A stretch of 39,477 nucleotides of DNA from an uncultured Bacilli bacterium (GCA_944350415.1 CALVOY010000043.1:1-39477), one strand, 5' to 3'. Counted from the first letter of the stretch, positions 23,639-31,258 are shown. Notes: generated by a model not told the origin, from the sequence alone. Program-made: numbers and translations.

Positions 23639-23665
23639 AAAAGACAATATATCTATTGTCTTTTT
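23639..23665 (+). terminator. terminator after the lipoprotein gene
   Basis: AAAGACAATA (23640-23649) pairs with TATTGTCTTT (23654-23663), 4-nt loop, T-run. A weaker hairpin, AAAAGTAA/TTACTTTT, lies just upstream at 23592-23622. Confidence 0.85.
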
Positions 23666-23667
23666 CT

Positions 23668-23695
23668 TTGAATTTTTTATAGAACATGCTATAAT
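23668..23695 (+). promoter_or_regulatory. promoter of the 175-aa membrane protein gene
   Basis: TTGAAT (23668-23673) and TATAAT (23690-23695), 16 nt apart, with TGC before the -10 box. Confidence 0.65.
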
Positions 23696-23714
23696 TTAAA
23701 TTGTGGTGATCAAT

Positions 23715-24242
23715 ATGAAAAAAAACAAAAAAAGAAACTTATATCGAACAAATACTAGTATGGATGTTGAGTACTCCAAAGTGATTAAGATAGCTCTTGG
23801 TGTAATTCTAATTTTAGCACTAACTTATTTTGTAACAGCTTTGGCAACTGGTGAAATTCAATTTGGTAAAGAAAAGGAAGAAGTACAAGAAGTAAGTATT
23901 CAGTATGAAGAAATTATTGCAGGACAAATTTTAAACCGAAGTAATGAGGAATATTATGTAATGTTATTTGATTTTACAGATACTTTTGCTAGCTATTATT
24001 TATCTTTAAAAGATGCTTATTCAGAAACGGAAAATGCTTTGCCATTTTATATAGTGGATTTAGAAAAGCATATCAATCAAGAAATTGTTGCAGAGAATGA
24101 TGAAAGCGATCAAACTAATGTTGATAACATCCATGATTTAAAAGTATTCAGTCCAACTATTATTAAGGTAAAAAATCATAAAGTAGTAGAAAGTATAATA
24201 GGAAAGGAAAATGTTTTAAAATTTTTGGAAAGTGATGAGTAA
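23715..24242 (+). CDS. membrane-anchored thioredoxin-fold-like protein lacking cysteines
   Basis: A 175-aa protein: basic N-terminus, one membrane helix (about residues 25-45), then an external domain with EEYYVMLFDFTD, ALPFYIVDLEKH, an acidic loop, and VFSPTIIKVKNHKVVESIIG. The beta-alpha-beta order and the SPTII (cis-Pro-like) before a final strand and helix resemble thioredoxin. The CxxC active site is absent, so redox activity is not expected. ATG 23715 follows GGTGAT. Unknown role, perhaps protein binding. Confidence 0.65.
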   Translation: MKKNKKRNLYRTNTSMDVEYSKVIKIALGVILILALTYFVTALATGEIQFGKEKEEVQEVSIQYEEIIAGQILNRSNEEYYVMLFDFTDTFASYYLSLKDAYSETENALPFYIVDLEKHINQEIVAENDESDQTNVDNIHDLKVFSPTIIKVKNHKVVESIIGKENVLKFLESDE

Positions 24243-24269
24243 TATTTTTCCTTTAGAATGGAGTAGACG

Positions 24270-24753
24270 ATGGAATATCAGAGTATTTTAAATAAAATAG
24301 AATTAGATATTTAACAGGAATCCTTTTGTACATACCTTGAGGAAGTATTGGATAAAATGGTAGCCAATGGAAGTCTAAGTCAGAATATGGATAATATATA
24401 TGGTTTTTATGTTAGTTATGGGGAGCGGGCTTCTGTTTTTATTCATAATTCTGGAAACTTAGAGTTTCATTGCGAACATAAATTTGAAAATAATGTTCTT
24501 AGAAGAAGTGTGCTTTTTGAGCAATAGGAAAATGGTTTTATTTCCTTACAGTATTCTAATAATGTTATCCATGATGCAAATCAAGGGCAAGAAAGCATTT
24601 TTGAAACTATGATTTTCAATGATGAACATAAGTTAGTTCATGTCCGTTATGAAAAAAAATGGGCAATCTATTACTGTTCCTACTAGTGATTTGAACGCTT
24701 ATCTTCCTGTTTTTTATCAAGAAAAATTCCAAAATAAGAATAAAAGTATTTGA
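24270..24753 (+). pseudogene. decayed gene, two in-frame stops and one frameshift
   Basis: From ATG 24270 (RBS TGGAGTAG) one frame is interrupted by TAA at 24312 and TAG at 24525, and an A8 run at 24652-24659 shifts it so that the last part (NGQSITVPTSDLNAYLPVFY) lies in the next frame, ending at TGA 24751. The joined product would be about 160 aa and soluble (DNIYGFYVSYGERASVFIHN, NVIHDANQGQESIFETMIF). Three separate lesions argue for a true pseudogene rather than sequencing error. Family not recognised. Confidence 0.75.
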
Positions 24754-24789
24754 AATGGATTAAGAATTATAAAAAAGTTTAGAAAACAC

Positions 24790-24818
24790 TTGTCAAGGAA
24801 CATAAAATATAGTAAAAT
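24790..24818 (+). promoter_or_regulatory. promoter of tRNA-Ile
   Basis: TTGTCA (24790-24795) and TAAAAT (24813-24818), spacing 17 nt. Confidence 0.65.
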
Positions 24819-24839
24819 GTAAATGTTCACTGATGAAAT

Positions 24840-24916
<77 letters not shown>

Positions 24917-24929
24917 TTTTAATGTGAGC

Positions 24930-24964
24930 AAAGATGCTAACTTAATTGTTGGTATCTTTTTTTT
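24930..24964 (+). terminator. terminator of tRNA-Ile
   Basis: AAAGATGCTAAC (24930-24941) pairs with GTTGGTATCTTT (24948-24959), 12 bp with two G-U, followed by eight T. Confidence 0.85.
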
Positions 24965-24998
24965 AAAAATTTATTAGAATATACATAAAAATTATAGG

Positions 24999-25027
24999 TT
25001 GACATATCCTAAAAATAGGAATATAAT
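24999..25027 (+). promoter_or_regulatory. promoter of the T-box-asnS operon
   Basis: Perfect consensus: TTGACA (24999-25004) and TATAAT (25022-25027), spacing 17 nt. Confidence 0.85.
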
Positions 25028-25044
25028 TTTTTCAACGACTTAGA

Positions 25045-25318
25045 AAAAGAGAAGTAATATTGAAATTTTTATCAAGCGAGTTAGATATGGTGGAAGCTAA
25101 CATGAAAATCAATATGAAAAACACTTTGGAGTCGCTTATGCGAAATAGTAGTAGTGTAGGCCGGTAGTAACCGTTATCGTATACTAGATTTTGTTAGAAA
25201 TCAAAAGGGATCATAAATCAATAAATAACATTAAATGTTTATGATAAATTGGGTGGCACCGCGGAAGACTAGTTTCGTCCCATACATATTTTTATGTGTG
25301 GATACGAACTAGTCTTTT
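25045..25318 (+). promoter_or_regulatory. T-box riboswitch (asparagine)
   Basis: Leader that senses uncharged tRNA-Asn. Stem I has the AGAAGTAA and AGCGAG motifs, distal loop GGTGGAAGC and the TTGGAG closing segment; the specifier is AAC at 25120-25122. The T-box is GGGTGGCACCGCGG (25251-25264), with TGGC complementary to a GCCA tRNA end. The terminator is GACTAGTTTCGT (from 25267) with ACGAACTAGTC (to 25313) and TTTTT. The window's tRNA-Asn (GTT, discriminator G) matches both contacts. Uncharged tRNA should favour antitermination and expression of DUF1653-asnS. Confidence 0.95.
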
Positions 25319-25347
25319 TATATTCTTAAATACAAGGAGGAGATAAT

Positions 25348-25401
25348 ATGAGTTTAGTGGCTTTACCCAATCAGAATAGAAAATTATTGGAGATTATTTA
25401 G
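25348..25401 (+). CDS. 17-codon frame with strong RBS right after the T-box
   Basis: AAGGAGGAGATAAT leads to ATG 25348 and MSLVALPNQNRKLLEII, ending at TAG. The RBS is among the best in the window. It could be a leader peptide or the stub of a deleted gene that once followed the T-box. No family recognised. Confidence 0.45.
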   Translation: MSLVALPNQNRKLLEII

Positions 25402-25463
25402 TAAAAAGAATATGCTTTAGAAAAAGTTGTATAATATGTTATACTTAAAAAGAGGTATTGTAT

Positions 25464-25715
25464 ATGGAAAGAAAAATAAAAGTTGGTCATGTTTATAAAC
25501 ATTTTAAAGGTCATACTTATAAAGTAATTGCTATAGCATATGACTCTGAAAACTATAATGAAAGCAATCCGGAATTATCCAAGATGGTTGTATATCAAAA
25601 TGTAGAGGATGAGAAGATGATTTGGGTACGCCCTTATCTAATGTTCAATTCACTAGTAGATAAAGAAAAATATCCGAGTGTTACTCAAGAATATCGCTTT
25701 GAGGAAATAGAATAA
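25464..25715 (+). CDS. DUF1653 protein
   Basis: An 83-aa protein with the DUF1653 pattern: VGHVYKHFKGHTYKVIAIAYDSEN near the start and KMVVYQNVEDEKMIWVRPYLMF. These small SH3-like proteins are of unknown function and are often near aminoacyl-tRNA synthetase or housekeeping genes. ATG 25464 is preceded by AGAGG; TATAAT at 25430-25435 may give it extra expression independent of the T-box. Confidence 0.88.
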   Translation: MERKIKVGHVYKHFKGHTYKVIAIAYDSENYNESNPELSKMVVYQNVEDEKMIWVRPYLMFNSLVDKEKYPSVTQEYRFEEIE

Positions 25716-25740
25716 AATATATAAAAAGGAAGGGATTATT

Positions 25741-27117
25741 ATGATAGATTTAAGAGAATTATATCAAGATATAGAAAAATATATCGATAAGGAAGTTACA
25801 GTAAAGGGATGGATTAGAAGACATCGCAAACAGAAAGAATTTGGATTTATAGATTTTTCAGATGGTACATGTTTTAAGCATATGCAAATAGTTTATGATA
25901 AGGAAACCAAAGACTTTGAAAAAATAGATGCGTTAAAGCATGGGAGTGCTATTTGTGTTGTTGGTGTATTAGTAAAATCAGAAGGAGCAGGGCAGGACTA
26001 TGAAATTAAGGCTTCTACTATTACATTGGAGGGAGATTGTAGTGATGATTTTCCACTACAACCAAAACAGCATTCTCGTGAATTTCTAAGAGAAATCGGT
26101 TATTTAAGGCCACGTGCAAATTTGTTTCAGGCTGTATTTCGAGTAAGAAGTATTGCTGCTATGGCTATTCATACTTATTTTCAAGAAAGAGGATATGTCT
26201 ATTTACATGCTCCATTAATTACAGCAAGTGATTGTGAAGGAGCAGGAGAAATGTTTCAAGTAACAACGCTTGATTTAGATCGTGTTGCTAGTAGTGGTAA
26301 GGTCGATTATGATAAAGATTTTTTTGGAAAACGCGCTAACTTGACAGTGTCAGGACAACTGCAAGGAGAAACATTTGCGATGGCATTTAAAAAGATTTAT
26401 ACTTTTGGTCCTACTTTTCGAGCAGAAAATTCTAACACGAAAACACATGCTAGTGAATTTTGGATGATTGAACCAGAAATGGCTTTTTGTGATTTAGAGG
26501 GATTAATGGATGTAGAAGAAGAAATGCTTAAGTTTGTCGTAAAATATGTTTTGGATCATGCAAAAGATGAAATGGAATTTTTTGATAAATATGTGGAAAA
26601 CGGATTACTTGACAAGTTAAACAAGTTAGTAAATAGTCATTTTACTAGAGTTACCCATGAAGAAGTAATTTCTATTTTAAAGAAAGCCGATATAAAGTGG
26701 GAGTTTACTCCAGAATATGGAGAAGATATTGCTAAAGAACACGAAAAATATATTACAGAATATTTTGATGGCCCAGTATTTATTACAGATTGGCCAAAAG
26801 ATATCAAGGCATTTTATATGAAACAAAATCCAGATGGAAAAACAGTTGCAGCAGTTGATTTAGAAGTTCCTGGGGCTGGGGAATTGATGGGTGGTTCTCA
26901 AAGAGAGGAAGATTATGATAAGCTAGTAGAGCGTATGCAACAGATGGGGGTTCCTACCAAAGATATGGATTGGTATTTAAATTTAAGAAGATTCGGTGGC
27001 TGTGTTCATAGCGGATTTGGTATGGGATTTGAAAGATTATTAATCTATTTAACAGGTGTTGAAAATATTCGCGATGTAATTCCTTATCCTAGAACTCCAG
27101 GAAATTGTGAATTTTAG
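25741..27117 (+). CDS. asnS: asparaginyl-tRNA synthetase
   Basis: 458-aa class IIb synthetase. The N-terminal OB fold binds the anticodon (VTVKGWIRRHRKQKEFGFIDFSDG). Class II motifs are present: FQAVFRVRSIAAMAIHTYFQ (motif 1), TFRAENSNTKTHASEFWMIE (motif 2) and GFGMGFERLLIYLTG (motif 3). The motif 2 wording with N/T rather than D-type residues, and the T-box specifier AAC, both say Asn rather than Asp. It is the last gene of the T-box operon. Confidence 0.97.
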   Translation: MIDLRELYQDIEKYIDKEVTVKGWIRRHRKQKEFGFIDFSDGTCFKHMQIVYDKETKDFEKIDALKHGSAICVVGVLVKSEGAGQDYEIKASTITLEGDCSDDFPLQPKQHSREFLREIGYLRPRANLFQAVFRVRSIAAMAIHTYFQERGYVYLHAPLITASDCEGAGEMFQVTTLDLDRVASSGKVDYDKDFFGKRANLTVSGQLQGETFAMAFKKIYTFGPTFRAENSNTKTHASEFWMIEPEMAFCDLEGLMDVEEEMLKFVVKYVLDHAKDEMEFFDKYVENGLLDKLNKLVNSHFTRVTHEEVISILKKADIKWEFTPEYGEDIAKEHEKYITEYFDGPVFITDWPKDIKAFYMKQNPDGKTVAAVDLEVPGAGELMGGSQREEDYDKLVERMQQMGVPTKDMDWYLNLRRFGGCVHSGFGMGFERLLIYLTGVENIRDVIPYPRTPGNCEF

Positions 27118-27127
27118 TATAGTTATT

Positions 27128-27161
27128 ATTGTGAAGAGTATATACCAATGCTCTTCACAAT
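27128..27161 (+). terminator. hairpin after asnS
   Basis: ATTGTGAAGAG (27128-27138) pairs perfectly with CTCTTCACAAT (27151-27161). No long T-run follows, so it may be a processing or stability hairpin rather than an efficient terminator. Confidence 0.5.
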
Positions 27162-27207
27162 CTCTATATTTAATGATGAAATTTTAATATAAAAAGTGAA
27201 AAAAGTA

Positions 27208-27236
27208 TTGTCAAAGTAAAAAATATATTATATAAT
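27208..27236 (+). promoter_or_regulatory. promoter of tRNA-Asn/tRNA-Glu
   Basis: TTGTCA (27208-27213) and TATAAT (27231-27236), spacing 17 nt. Confidence 0.75.
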
Positions 27237-27257
27237 GAAATAGCTTTATGTGATTGT

Positions 27258-27333
27258 GCCTGATTAGCTCAGTTGGTAGAGCACTCGGCTGTTAACCGAT
27301 AGGTCGTAGGTCCGAGTCCTACATCAGGCGCCA
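27258..27333 (+). tRNA. tRNA-Asn (GTT)
   Basis: 76 nt; acceptor GCCTGAT/ATCAGGC, discriminator G, encoded CCA, anticodon loop CTGTTAA giving GTT. It matches the T-box specifier AAC and acceptor motif TGGC upstream of asnS. Confidence 0.97.
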
Positions 27334-27336
27334 TCT

Positions 27337-27413
27337 GGCCAGTTGGTGAAGTGGCTTAACACACCGCCCTTTCACGGCGGCATTCACGGGTCCGAATCCC
27401 GTACTGGTCACCA
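27337..27413 (+). tRNA. tRNA-Glu (TTC)
   Basis: 77 nt; acceptor GGCCAGT/ACTGGTC (one G-U), anticodon loop CTTTCAC giving TTC, encoded CCA. Only 3 nt separate it from tRNA-Asn, so the two are co-transcribed. Confidence 0.96.
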
Positions 27414-27423
27414 TATGTTATTT

Positions 27424-27448
27424 AACCCTTATTTTGTAAGGGTTTTTC
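27424..27448 (+). terminator. terminator of the tRNA pair
   Basis: AACCCTTA (27424-27431) pairs with TAAGGGTT (27437-27444), followed by TTT. Confidence 0.85.
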
Positions 27449-27481
27449 TTTTGCTTTGAATCCTAAGAAAGAATGGTAAAT

Positions 27482-27567
27482 CAGTAGAAAAGTCCTTCTA
27501 CTGTTAGCTACTGTAGAAAAGAGATATAAGTGATTTGTTTATTTTAAGTTACCAATTTTACTTAAAA
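27482..27567. repeat. two inverted repeats upstream of the XRE gene
   Basis: CAGTAGAA/TTCTACTG (27482-27489, 27496-27503) and TTTTAAGT/ACTTAAAA (27542-27549, 27560-27567). Both are 8-bp perfect arms. They lie between the tRNA terminator and the XRE promoter (TGT-TATAAT, box 27622-27627) and may be operators. Confidence 0.4.
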
Positions 27568-27658
27568 ACGACTATTTTCTACAACTGAAAGATAATGAAG
27601 AAAATTCTATCTAGTAAATGTTATAATATGAACATTACGAATAGAAAGGGAATACAAA

Positions 27659-27880
27659 ATGGATTATTTGGGACAGAGAATCAAAGCACTTCGATTAGAA
27701 AAGGAGCTGACACAAGAGGAATTAGCAGTACAATTAAATGTAACAAAAGCAACCATTAGTCTTTACGAAAGCAATAAAAGAGTACCACCTTTGGAAAAGT
27801 TACTTATCATTATTGATATTTTTGAAGTTACAATAGATGATTTAGTTAAAGAAGAAGAAAAAGATTACTATTGTTTATAA
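27659..27880 (+). CDS. small XRE-family transcriptional regulator
   Basis: A 73-aa protein that is almost only a HTH_3 domain: IKALRLEKELTQEELAVQLN, then VTKATISLYESNKRVPPLEKL, and a short acidic tail. It belongs to the ImmR/Xre-like small repressors found in chromosomes and elements. Just after it stand three GTCGAAA-type half-sites and a promoter for two tiny genes, which are its likely target. Confidence 0.85.
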   Translation: MDYLGQRIKALRLEKELTQEELAVQLNVTKATISLYESNKRVPPLEKLLIIIDIFEVTIDDLVKEEEKDYYCL

Positions 27881-27935
27881 TGTCGAAATTTGTCGAACAA
27901 AAACTAATACTCTTATTTCGACTCTATGCTATTAT
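27881..27935 (+). promoter_or_regulatory. TGTCGAA repeats and promoter for the microprotein pair
   Basis: TGTCGAA occurs at 27881-27887 and 27891-27897 (10-bp period), with the inverse TTTCGAC at 27916-27922. A TGC-TATTAT -10 follows (box 27930-27935). The arrangement looks like an operator for the adjacent XRE protein. Confidence 0.45.
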
Positions 27936-27962
27936 ATAGATTTTGAAAGGGGAGTTTTGATA

Positions 27963-28064
27963 TTGAAAAAATACTATATGGATGAAATAACAGAAATTCA
28001 AAGCCATCATTATAATTTTATAAAATGCAATTTACTGCTCATACTAATACAGGTGATATTATGA
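27963..28064 (+). CDS. 33-aa microprotein, TTG start, coupled to the next gene
   Basis: TTG 27963 follows AGGGGAG and opens a 33-aa frame beginning KKYYMDEITEIQSHHYNF and ending in a short hydrophobic stretch (LLLILIQVIL). Its stop overlaps the next start as ATGA (28061-28064), so translation is coupled. Unknown role. Confidence 0.5.
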   Translation: MKKYYMDEITEIQSHHYNFIKCNLLLILIQVIL

Positions 28065-28249
28065 ATAAGATCATAGAATCGTATTGTGAATTCATTAAGC
28101 GGTTGGAAATGGAGAGAGATCGATTATTGCAAGAAATTCATTATAATGAAAAAGATGTAGAACTTAACAAGCAATACTTAGAAAAATATAATAGGTTATT
28201 AGAAAGAAATTATGAGATGCTGTGGAATTTTATCAATCATCCTTTTTAA
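28061..28249 (+). CDS. 62-aa coiled-coil-like small protein
   Basis: ATG 28061 with RBS AGGTGAT gives a 62-aa, charged, helical protein (IKRLEMERDRLLQEIHYN; NKQYLEKYNRLLERNYEMLW). Heptad-like leucines suggest a coiled coil. It overlaps the 33-aa gene by 4 nt, and both lie next to the XRE regulator. Not recognised. The A/T-rich gap to 28426 holds only a weak AAGA.../...TTCTTTTTTT hairpin. Confidence 0.6.
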   Translation: MNKIIESYCEFIKRLEMERDRLLQEIHYNEKDVELNKQYLEKYNRLLERNYEMLWNFINHPF

Positions 28250-28426
28250 AGAGAATTTTCGTAATCTTTAAATGAAGTTCTTTTTTTATTCAATATTTTC
28301 TTTTTTTATTCTTAGGATAATGGGGTTTTGCTTTCTCTAGAATTTTTCTTTTGATAAAACTGCAATTTTTTATATTCATTTTATAAAAATTTTGATAAAA
28401 TATTTTTAGATAATAGGAGGGATACT

Positions 28427-29476
28427 ATGTATGATGATTACCCAACAATTTATGAGACTACTTTGAATGAAAATTTAATTTATTTTATAATTTTAGCTCT
28501 TTTCCTACTTGTGATATTTATTGTTATTTTAATATCATTGGCTAAAATTTTTAAAAAAGCTAATAGATCAGGGATATCTGCATTTATTCCATTTTATAAT
28601 CTTATAATGCTGTTAGAAATTACGAATTTTTCTAAATGGTATTTTTTAATGTTTTTAATCCCTGGTGTAAATTTATTTTTTTATTTATTTACGATGTTTT
28701 CCTTAGCCAAACTTTTTAGAAAAAAGAAATCTTTTGCTTTTGGTTTAGTATTTCTTCCTTTTATTTTTTATCCGATTTTGGCATTTGGCGATAGTGAATA
28801 TATGGGAATTAACCTAGTAGCAATGGAAGGAAAGGCAACTGTAACGGATATTCCTAAAGTTGTAGAAAATGAAGAAGAAAAAAATCCAGTGATTCATGAA
28901 GAAAAAGACACATCCTTAAAGAATATTGATATTTCTATTGGTGGTGGTGTTTATCAAAAAGAATATACTAGTAGTTTGTTGCAAGTAGATGAGAAACAAG
29001 CTATTAGTAATCAAGCAGATTTGGAAGAGAATGCTTCTGCTACTAATCAAGCATTGAATCAAAAAACTACTACTACAAAACCATCTTTTATTAATCCTGT
29101 TGTGGAGGAAGAACCAGTAATCGAAGAAGAACATTCTAATCCATTTATTCAGTTTCCAGATCCAATTCAAGTGGAAAAAAATAATTCTGAAGGGAATACT
29201 CCTAAAATAGTAGAAACACAACCATTTTCTGTTTTGGAATCTCCTGCTTTATCCTCTGCCTCTGATCATGATTCTAAAAATGTAGAAAACTCTTGGACTC
29301 AGGGTACTGTTTCTAAACAAGAAACTCCCTTTGCAATGAATTCTGAAATATCATCTTCTACCAATTCATCATCTAATGAAAACTCTGAATTTATATCTTG
29401 TCCTAAGTGTGGGGCTAAGATTAAAAGAAATGCAAATGTTTGCTTTTTATGTGGTAGAAGATTAGATCAAATTTAA
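28427..29476 (+). CDS. membrane protein with DUF5684-like N-terminus and C-terminal zinc ribbon
   Basis: A 349-aa protein. About four membrane segments (residues 15-125) carry the pattern SGISAFIPFYNLIMLLEI, then WYFLMFLIPGVNLF, as in DUF5684-type proteins. A low-complexity linker of about 180 residues rich in E, S, T and P follows. The last 27 residues form a zinc ribbon with two CxxC pairs (CPKCGAKIKRNANVCFLCG). Function unknown; it may recruit partners at the membrane. RBS AGGAGGG. Confidence 0.8.
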   Translation: MYDDYPTIYETTLNENLIYFIILALFLLVIFIVILISLAKIFKKANRSGISAFIPFYNLIMLLEITNFSKWYFLMFLIPGVNLFFYLFTMFSLAKLFRKKKSFAFGLVFLPFIFYPILAFGDSEYMGINLVAMEGKATVTDIPKVVENEEEKNPVIHEEKDTSLKNIDISIGGGVYQKEYTSSLLQVDEKQAISNQADLEENASATNQALNQKTTTTKPSFINPVVEEEPVIEEEHSNPFIQFPDPIQVEKNNSEGNTPKIVETQPFSVLESPALSSASDHDSKNVENSWTQGTVSKQETPFAMNSEISSSTNSSSNENSEFISCPKCGAKIKRNANVCFLCGRRLDQI

Positions 29477-29495
29477 GTTTTTGCTACAATGGTTA

Positions 29496-29524
29496 TTGAC
29501 AATCGATAAATATTACGGTATATT
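29496..29524 (+). promoter_or_regulatory. promoter of tRNA-Ser
   Basis: TTGACA (29496-29501) and TATATT (29519-29524), spacing 17 nt. Confidence 0.75.
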
Positions 29525-29560
29525 TATAACTGCGGATGCATGAGTTATGGTACCGTATTT

Positions 29561-29651
29561 GGAGACATACTCAAGAGGCTGAAGAGGCGCCCCTGCTAAG
29601 GGTGTAGGTCGGGCAACTGGCGCGAGAGTTCAAATCTCTCTGTCTCCGCCA
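29561..29651 (+). tRNA. tRNA-Ser (GCT)
   Basis: 91-nt class II tRNA with a long variable arm. Acceptor GGAGACA/TGTCTCC, discriminator G, encoded CCA, anticodon loop CTGCTAA giving GCT. Confidence 0.97.
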
Positions 29652-29660
29652 TATATGAAC

Positions 29661-29688
29661 AAAAAACTCTATTCAATAGAGTTTTTTT
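29661..29688 (+). terminator. terminator of tRNA-Ser
   Basis: AAAAAACTCTAT (29661-29672) pairs with ATAGAGTTTTTT (29676-29687), 3-nt loop. It lies in the region where the next frame could be extended upstream, arguing against an early start for that gene. Confidence 0.9.
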
Positions 29689-29732
29689 ATGATATACTGA
29701 TTGTAATAAGTGAGAGGTATTCTAGAAGTAGT

Positions 29733-30242
29733 ATGATAAAATTTATAAAAAGACATTGGGATTATCTTATTTTTTCTTTTTTTTGTGTATCGATTGCAGC
29801 ATGGTTTTTAGAAATTTTATATTCTCTTGTGATTCGATGTAAATTTGTTTTGCCTGGTACATTGGCAGGTCCATGGTGCCCTGTTTATGGAACAACATTT
29901 TTAGCACTATTATTATTTGTTCAAAAGAAAGATAATCCCGTTTATAATTTTGTAAAGATATTGGTTATTGCTAGTATTGTTGAGTATTTAGCTTCTTTTA
30001 TTTCTGGGGAAATTTATCATCATGTTATTTGGGATTACAGTGATCGTTTTATGAATATTAATGGCAGAATCTGTTTAGGCATGTCTTTTCTCTTTACTAT
30101 TTTGGGTTATATTATGATTTATTATTTAGAACCGTGGTTGAGGAGAATTTATGTGAATTTAGGAAGAAAAGTAAGTAAAATTAATCTAGTATTTATCAGT
30201 TGCTTTTTGTTTGATATTTTTATCAATATATTTTTTATTTAG
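29733..30242 (+). CDS. multi-pass membrane protein, putative ABC-transporter type IV/DUF1113 family
   Basis: A 169-aa protein with four to five membrane segments and the family signatures FLEILYSLV, GPWCPVYGTTF and IWDYSDRFMNINGRICLGMS (COG4905-like). Annotated in many Bacillota as a putative ABC transporter permease without proof. I place the start at ATG 29733, with weak RBS AGAAG, because the longer frame from 29655 crosses the tRNA terminator. Confidence 0.82.
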   Translation: MIKFIKRHWDYLIFSFFCVSIAAWFLEILYSLVIRCKFVLPGTLAGPWCPVYGTTFLALLLFVQKKDNPVYNFVKILVIASIVEYLASFISGEIYHHVIWDYSDRFMNINGRICLGMSFLFTILGYIMIYYLEPWLRRIYVNLGRKVSKINLVFISCFLFDIFINIFFI

Positions 30243-30296
30243 AACGATTCATATAAAATTTTCAAAAGTGTCATTTTGAATACGATAGGAGTTTAC

Positions 30297-30992
30297 ATGT
30301 TAGAAGAAATTAGAACGCAGTTATTTATGCTACAAGATTTGAAATATCAACAATTTCATAGCAGTCTTTGCCCTGGTATTTCTAATATTATTGGAGTGCC
30401 AGTTCCAAAGATTAGAAAACTAGTGAAGCAAATTTTAAAAAAGGATTATGAAAAATATTTGAACTTAGTAGATAATCGATATTATGAAGAAACTATGATA
30501 GAGGGACTTATTATTGCTACTAGTAAAATGAGTTTAGAGCAAAAATTTTTTTATTTGCAACGATTTGTTCCCAAAATTGATAATTGGGCTATTTGTGATA
30601 CGGTTTGTTCTAGCTTTAAATGGAGTGAGAAAGAATTGCCTCTAGTGTGGAATTTTATTATTTCTTATCAACACAGTAAGCAGGAATTTGAACTTCGATT
30701 TATGATAGTAATGATGATGGATTATTTTATTTTAGAGCCATATCTTCCTCAAGTATTTATGATGATTGATTCTATTTCAGTGGATGATTATTATACCAAT
30801 ATGGCAATTGCATGGCTTGTTTCGGTAGCTTTTGTAAAAGATAAAAAAAAGACTCTTGACTATTTGAAAAAGAATCATTTATCTAGTTTTACTTATCAGA
30901 AAGCTTTACAAAAAATTATAGAATCTAATCGTGTTTCTAAAGAAGATGAGGATATGATTCGAAAAATGAAAAAGGATGGACTTGTTTTTTAA
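30297..30992 (+). CDS. DNA alkylation repair protein (AlkD-like)
   Basis: A 231-aa all-helical protein of the AlkD/COG4912 HEAT-like family, which removes alkylated bases. Visible features: the PVPKIRKLVKQILK start, EETMIEGLIIA, the conserved DNWAICDTVCSS stretch, and ELRFMIVMMMDYFI. ATG 30297 lies 6 nt after ATAGGAG. Single gene between the DUF1113 protein and the pilin-like gene. Confidence 0.9.
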   Translation: MLEEIRTQLFMLQDLKYQQFHSSLCPGISNIIGVPVPKIRKLVKQILKKDYEKYLNLVDNRYYEETMIEGLIIATSKMSLEQKFFYLQRFVPKIDNWAICDTVCSSFKWSEKELPLVWNFIISYQHSKQEFELRFMIVMMMDYFILEPYLPQVFMMIDSISVDDYYTNMAIAWLVSVAFVKDKKKTLDYLKKNHLSSFTYQKALQKIIESNRVSKEDEDMIRKMKKDGLVF

Positions 30993-31010
30993 TTTATTTT
31001 CTTTTATAAT
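30982..31010 (+). promoter_or_regulatory. promoter of the pilin-like microprotein
   Basis: TTGTTT (30982-30987) and TATAAT (31005-31010), spacing 17 nt; a second TATAAT is at 31014-31019. Confidence 0.5.
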
Positions 31011-31033
31011 GATTATAATAGTCAGGTGATCTT

Positions 31034-31201
31034 ATGTTAAATAATAAAGGTTTTGCGATTTCTATTATTTTATATTCTATTTCTACAATTATTGTAATTG
31101 TATTGTTACTTATTATAGCAGTAGATGCAACCAATGTTCATAATACAGGGAATATGGCAGATGAAATTAAAGAAGAGATTAGTGATTGGGGAATAGAGTA
31201 A
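31034..31201 (+). CDS. 55-aa pilin-like or single-pass membrane microprotein
   Basis: Starts MLNNKGFAISIILYSISTII and continues hydrophobic to residue about 30, then an acidic tail. The KGF junction followed by a hydrophobic helix looks like a type IV prepilin leader, but Glu5 of classical pilins is absent and no prepilin peptidase gene is seen here. RBS AGGTGAT and a strong terminator support a real gene. Placed just before sigG. Confidence 0.65.
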   Translation: MLNNKGFAISIILYSISTIIVIVLLLIIAVDATNVHNTGNMADEIKEEISDWGIE

Positions 31202-31224
31202 ACTAACTATCTTTTTTGATGAAG

Positions 31225-31258
31225 AGATTATTATTTTTTGAATAATAATCTTTTTTTT
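31225..31258 (+). terminator. terminator upstream of sigG
   Basis: AGATTATTATT (31225-31235) pairs with AATAATAATCT (31241-31251), followed by T8. Confidence 0.88.

Noticed and set aside
24270-24753. Stop-codon recoding (TAA, TAG read-through)
   Set aside because: Both codons end many other genes in the window, and an additional frameshift is present; decay is simpler.
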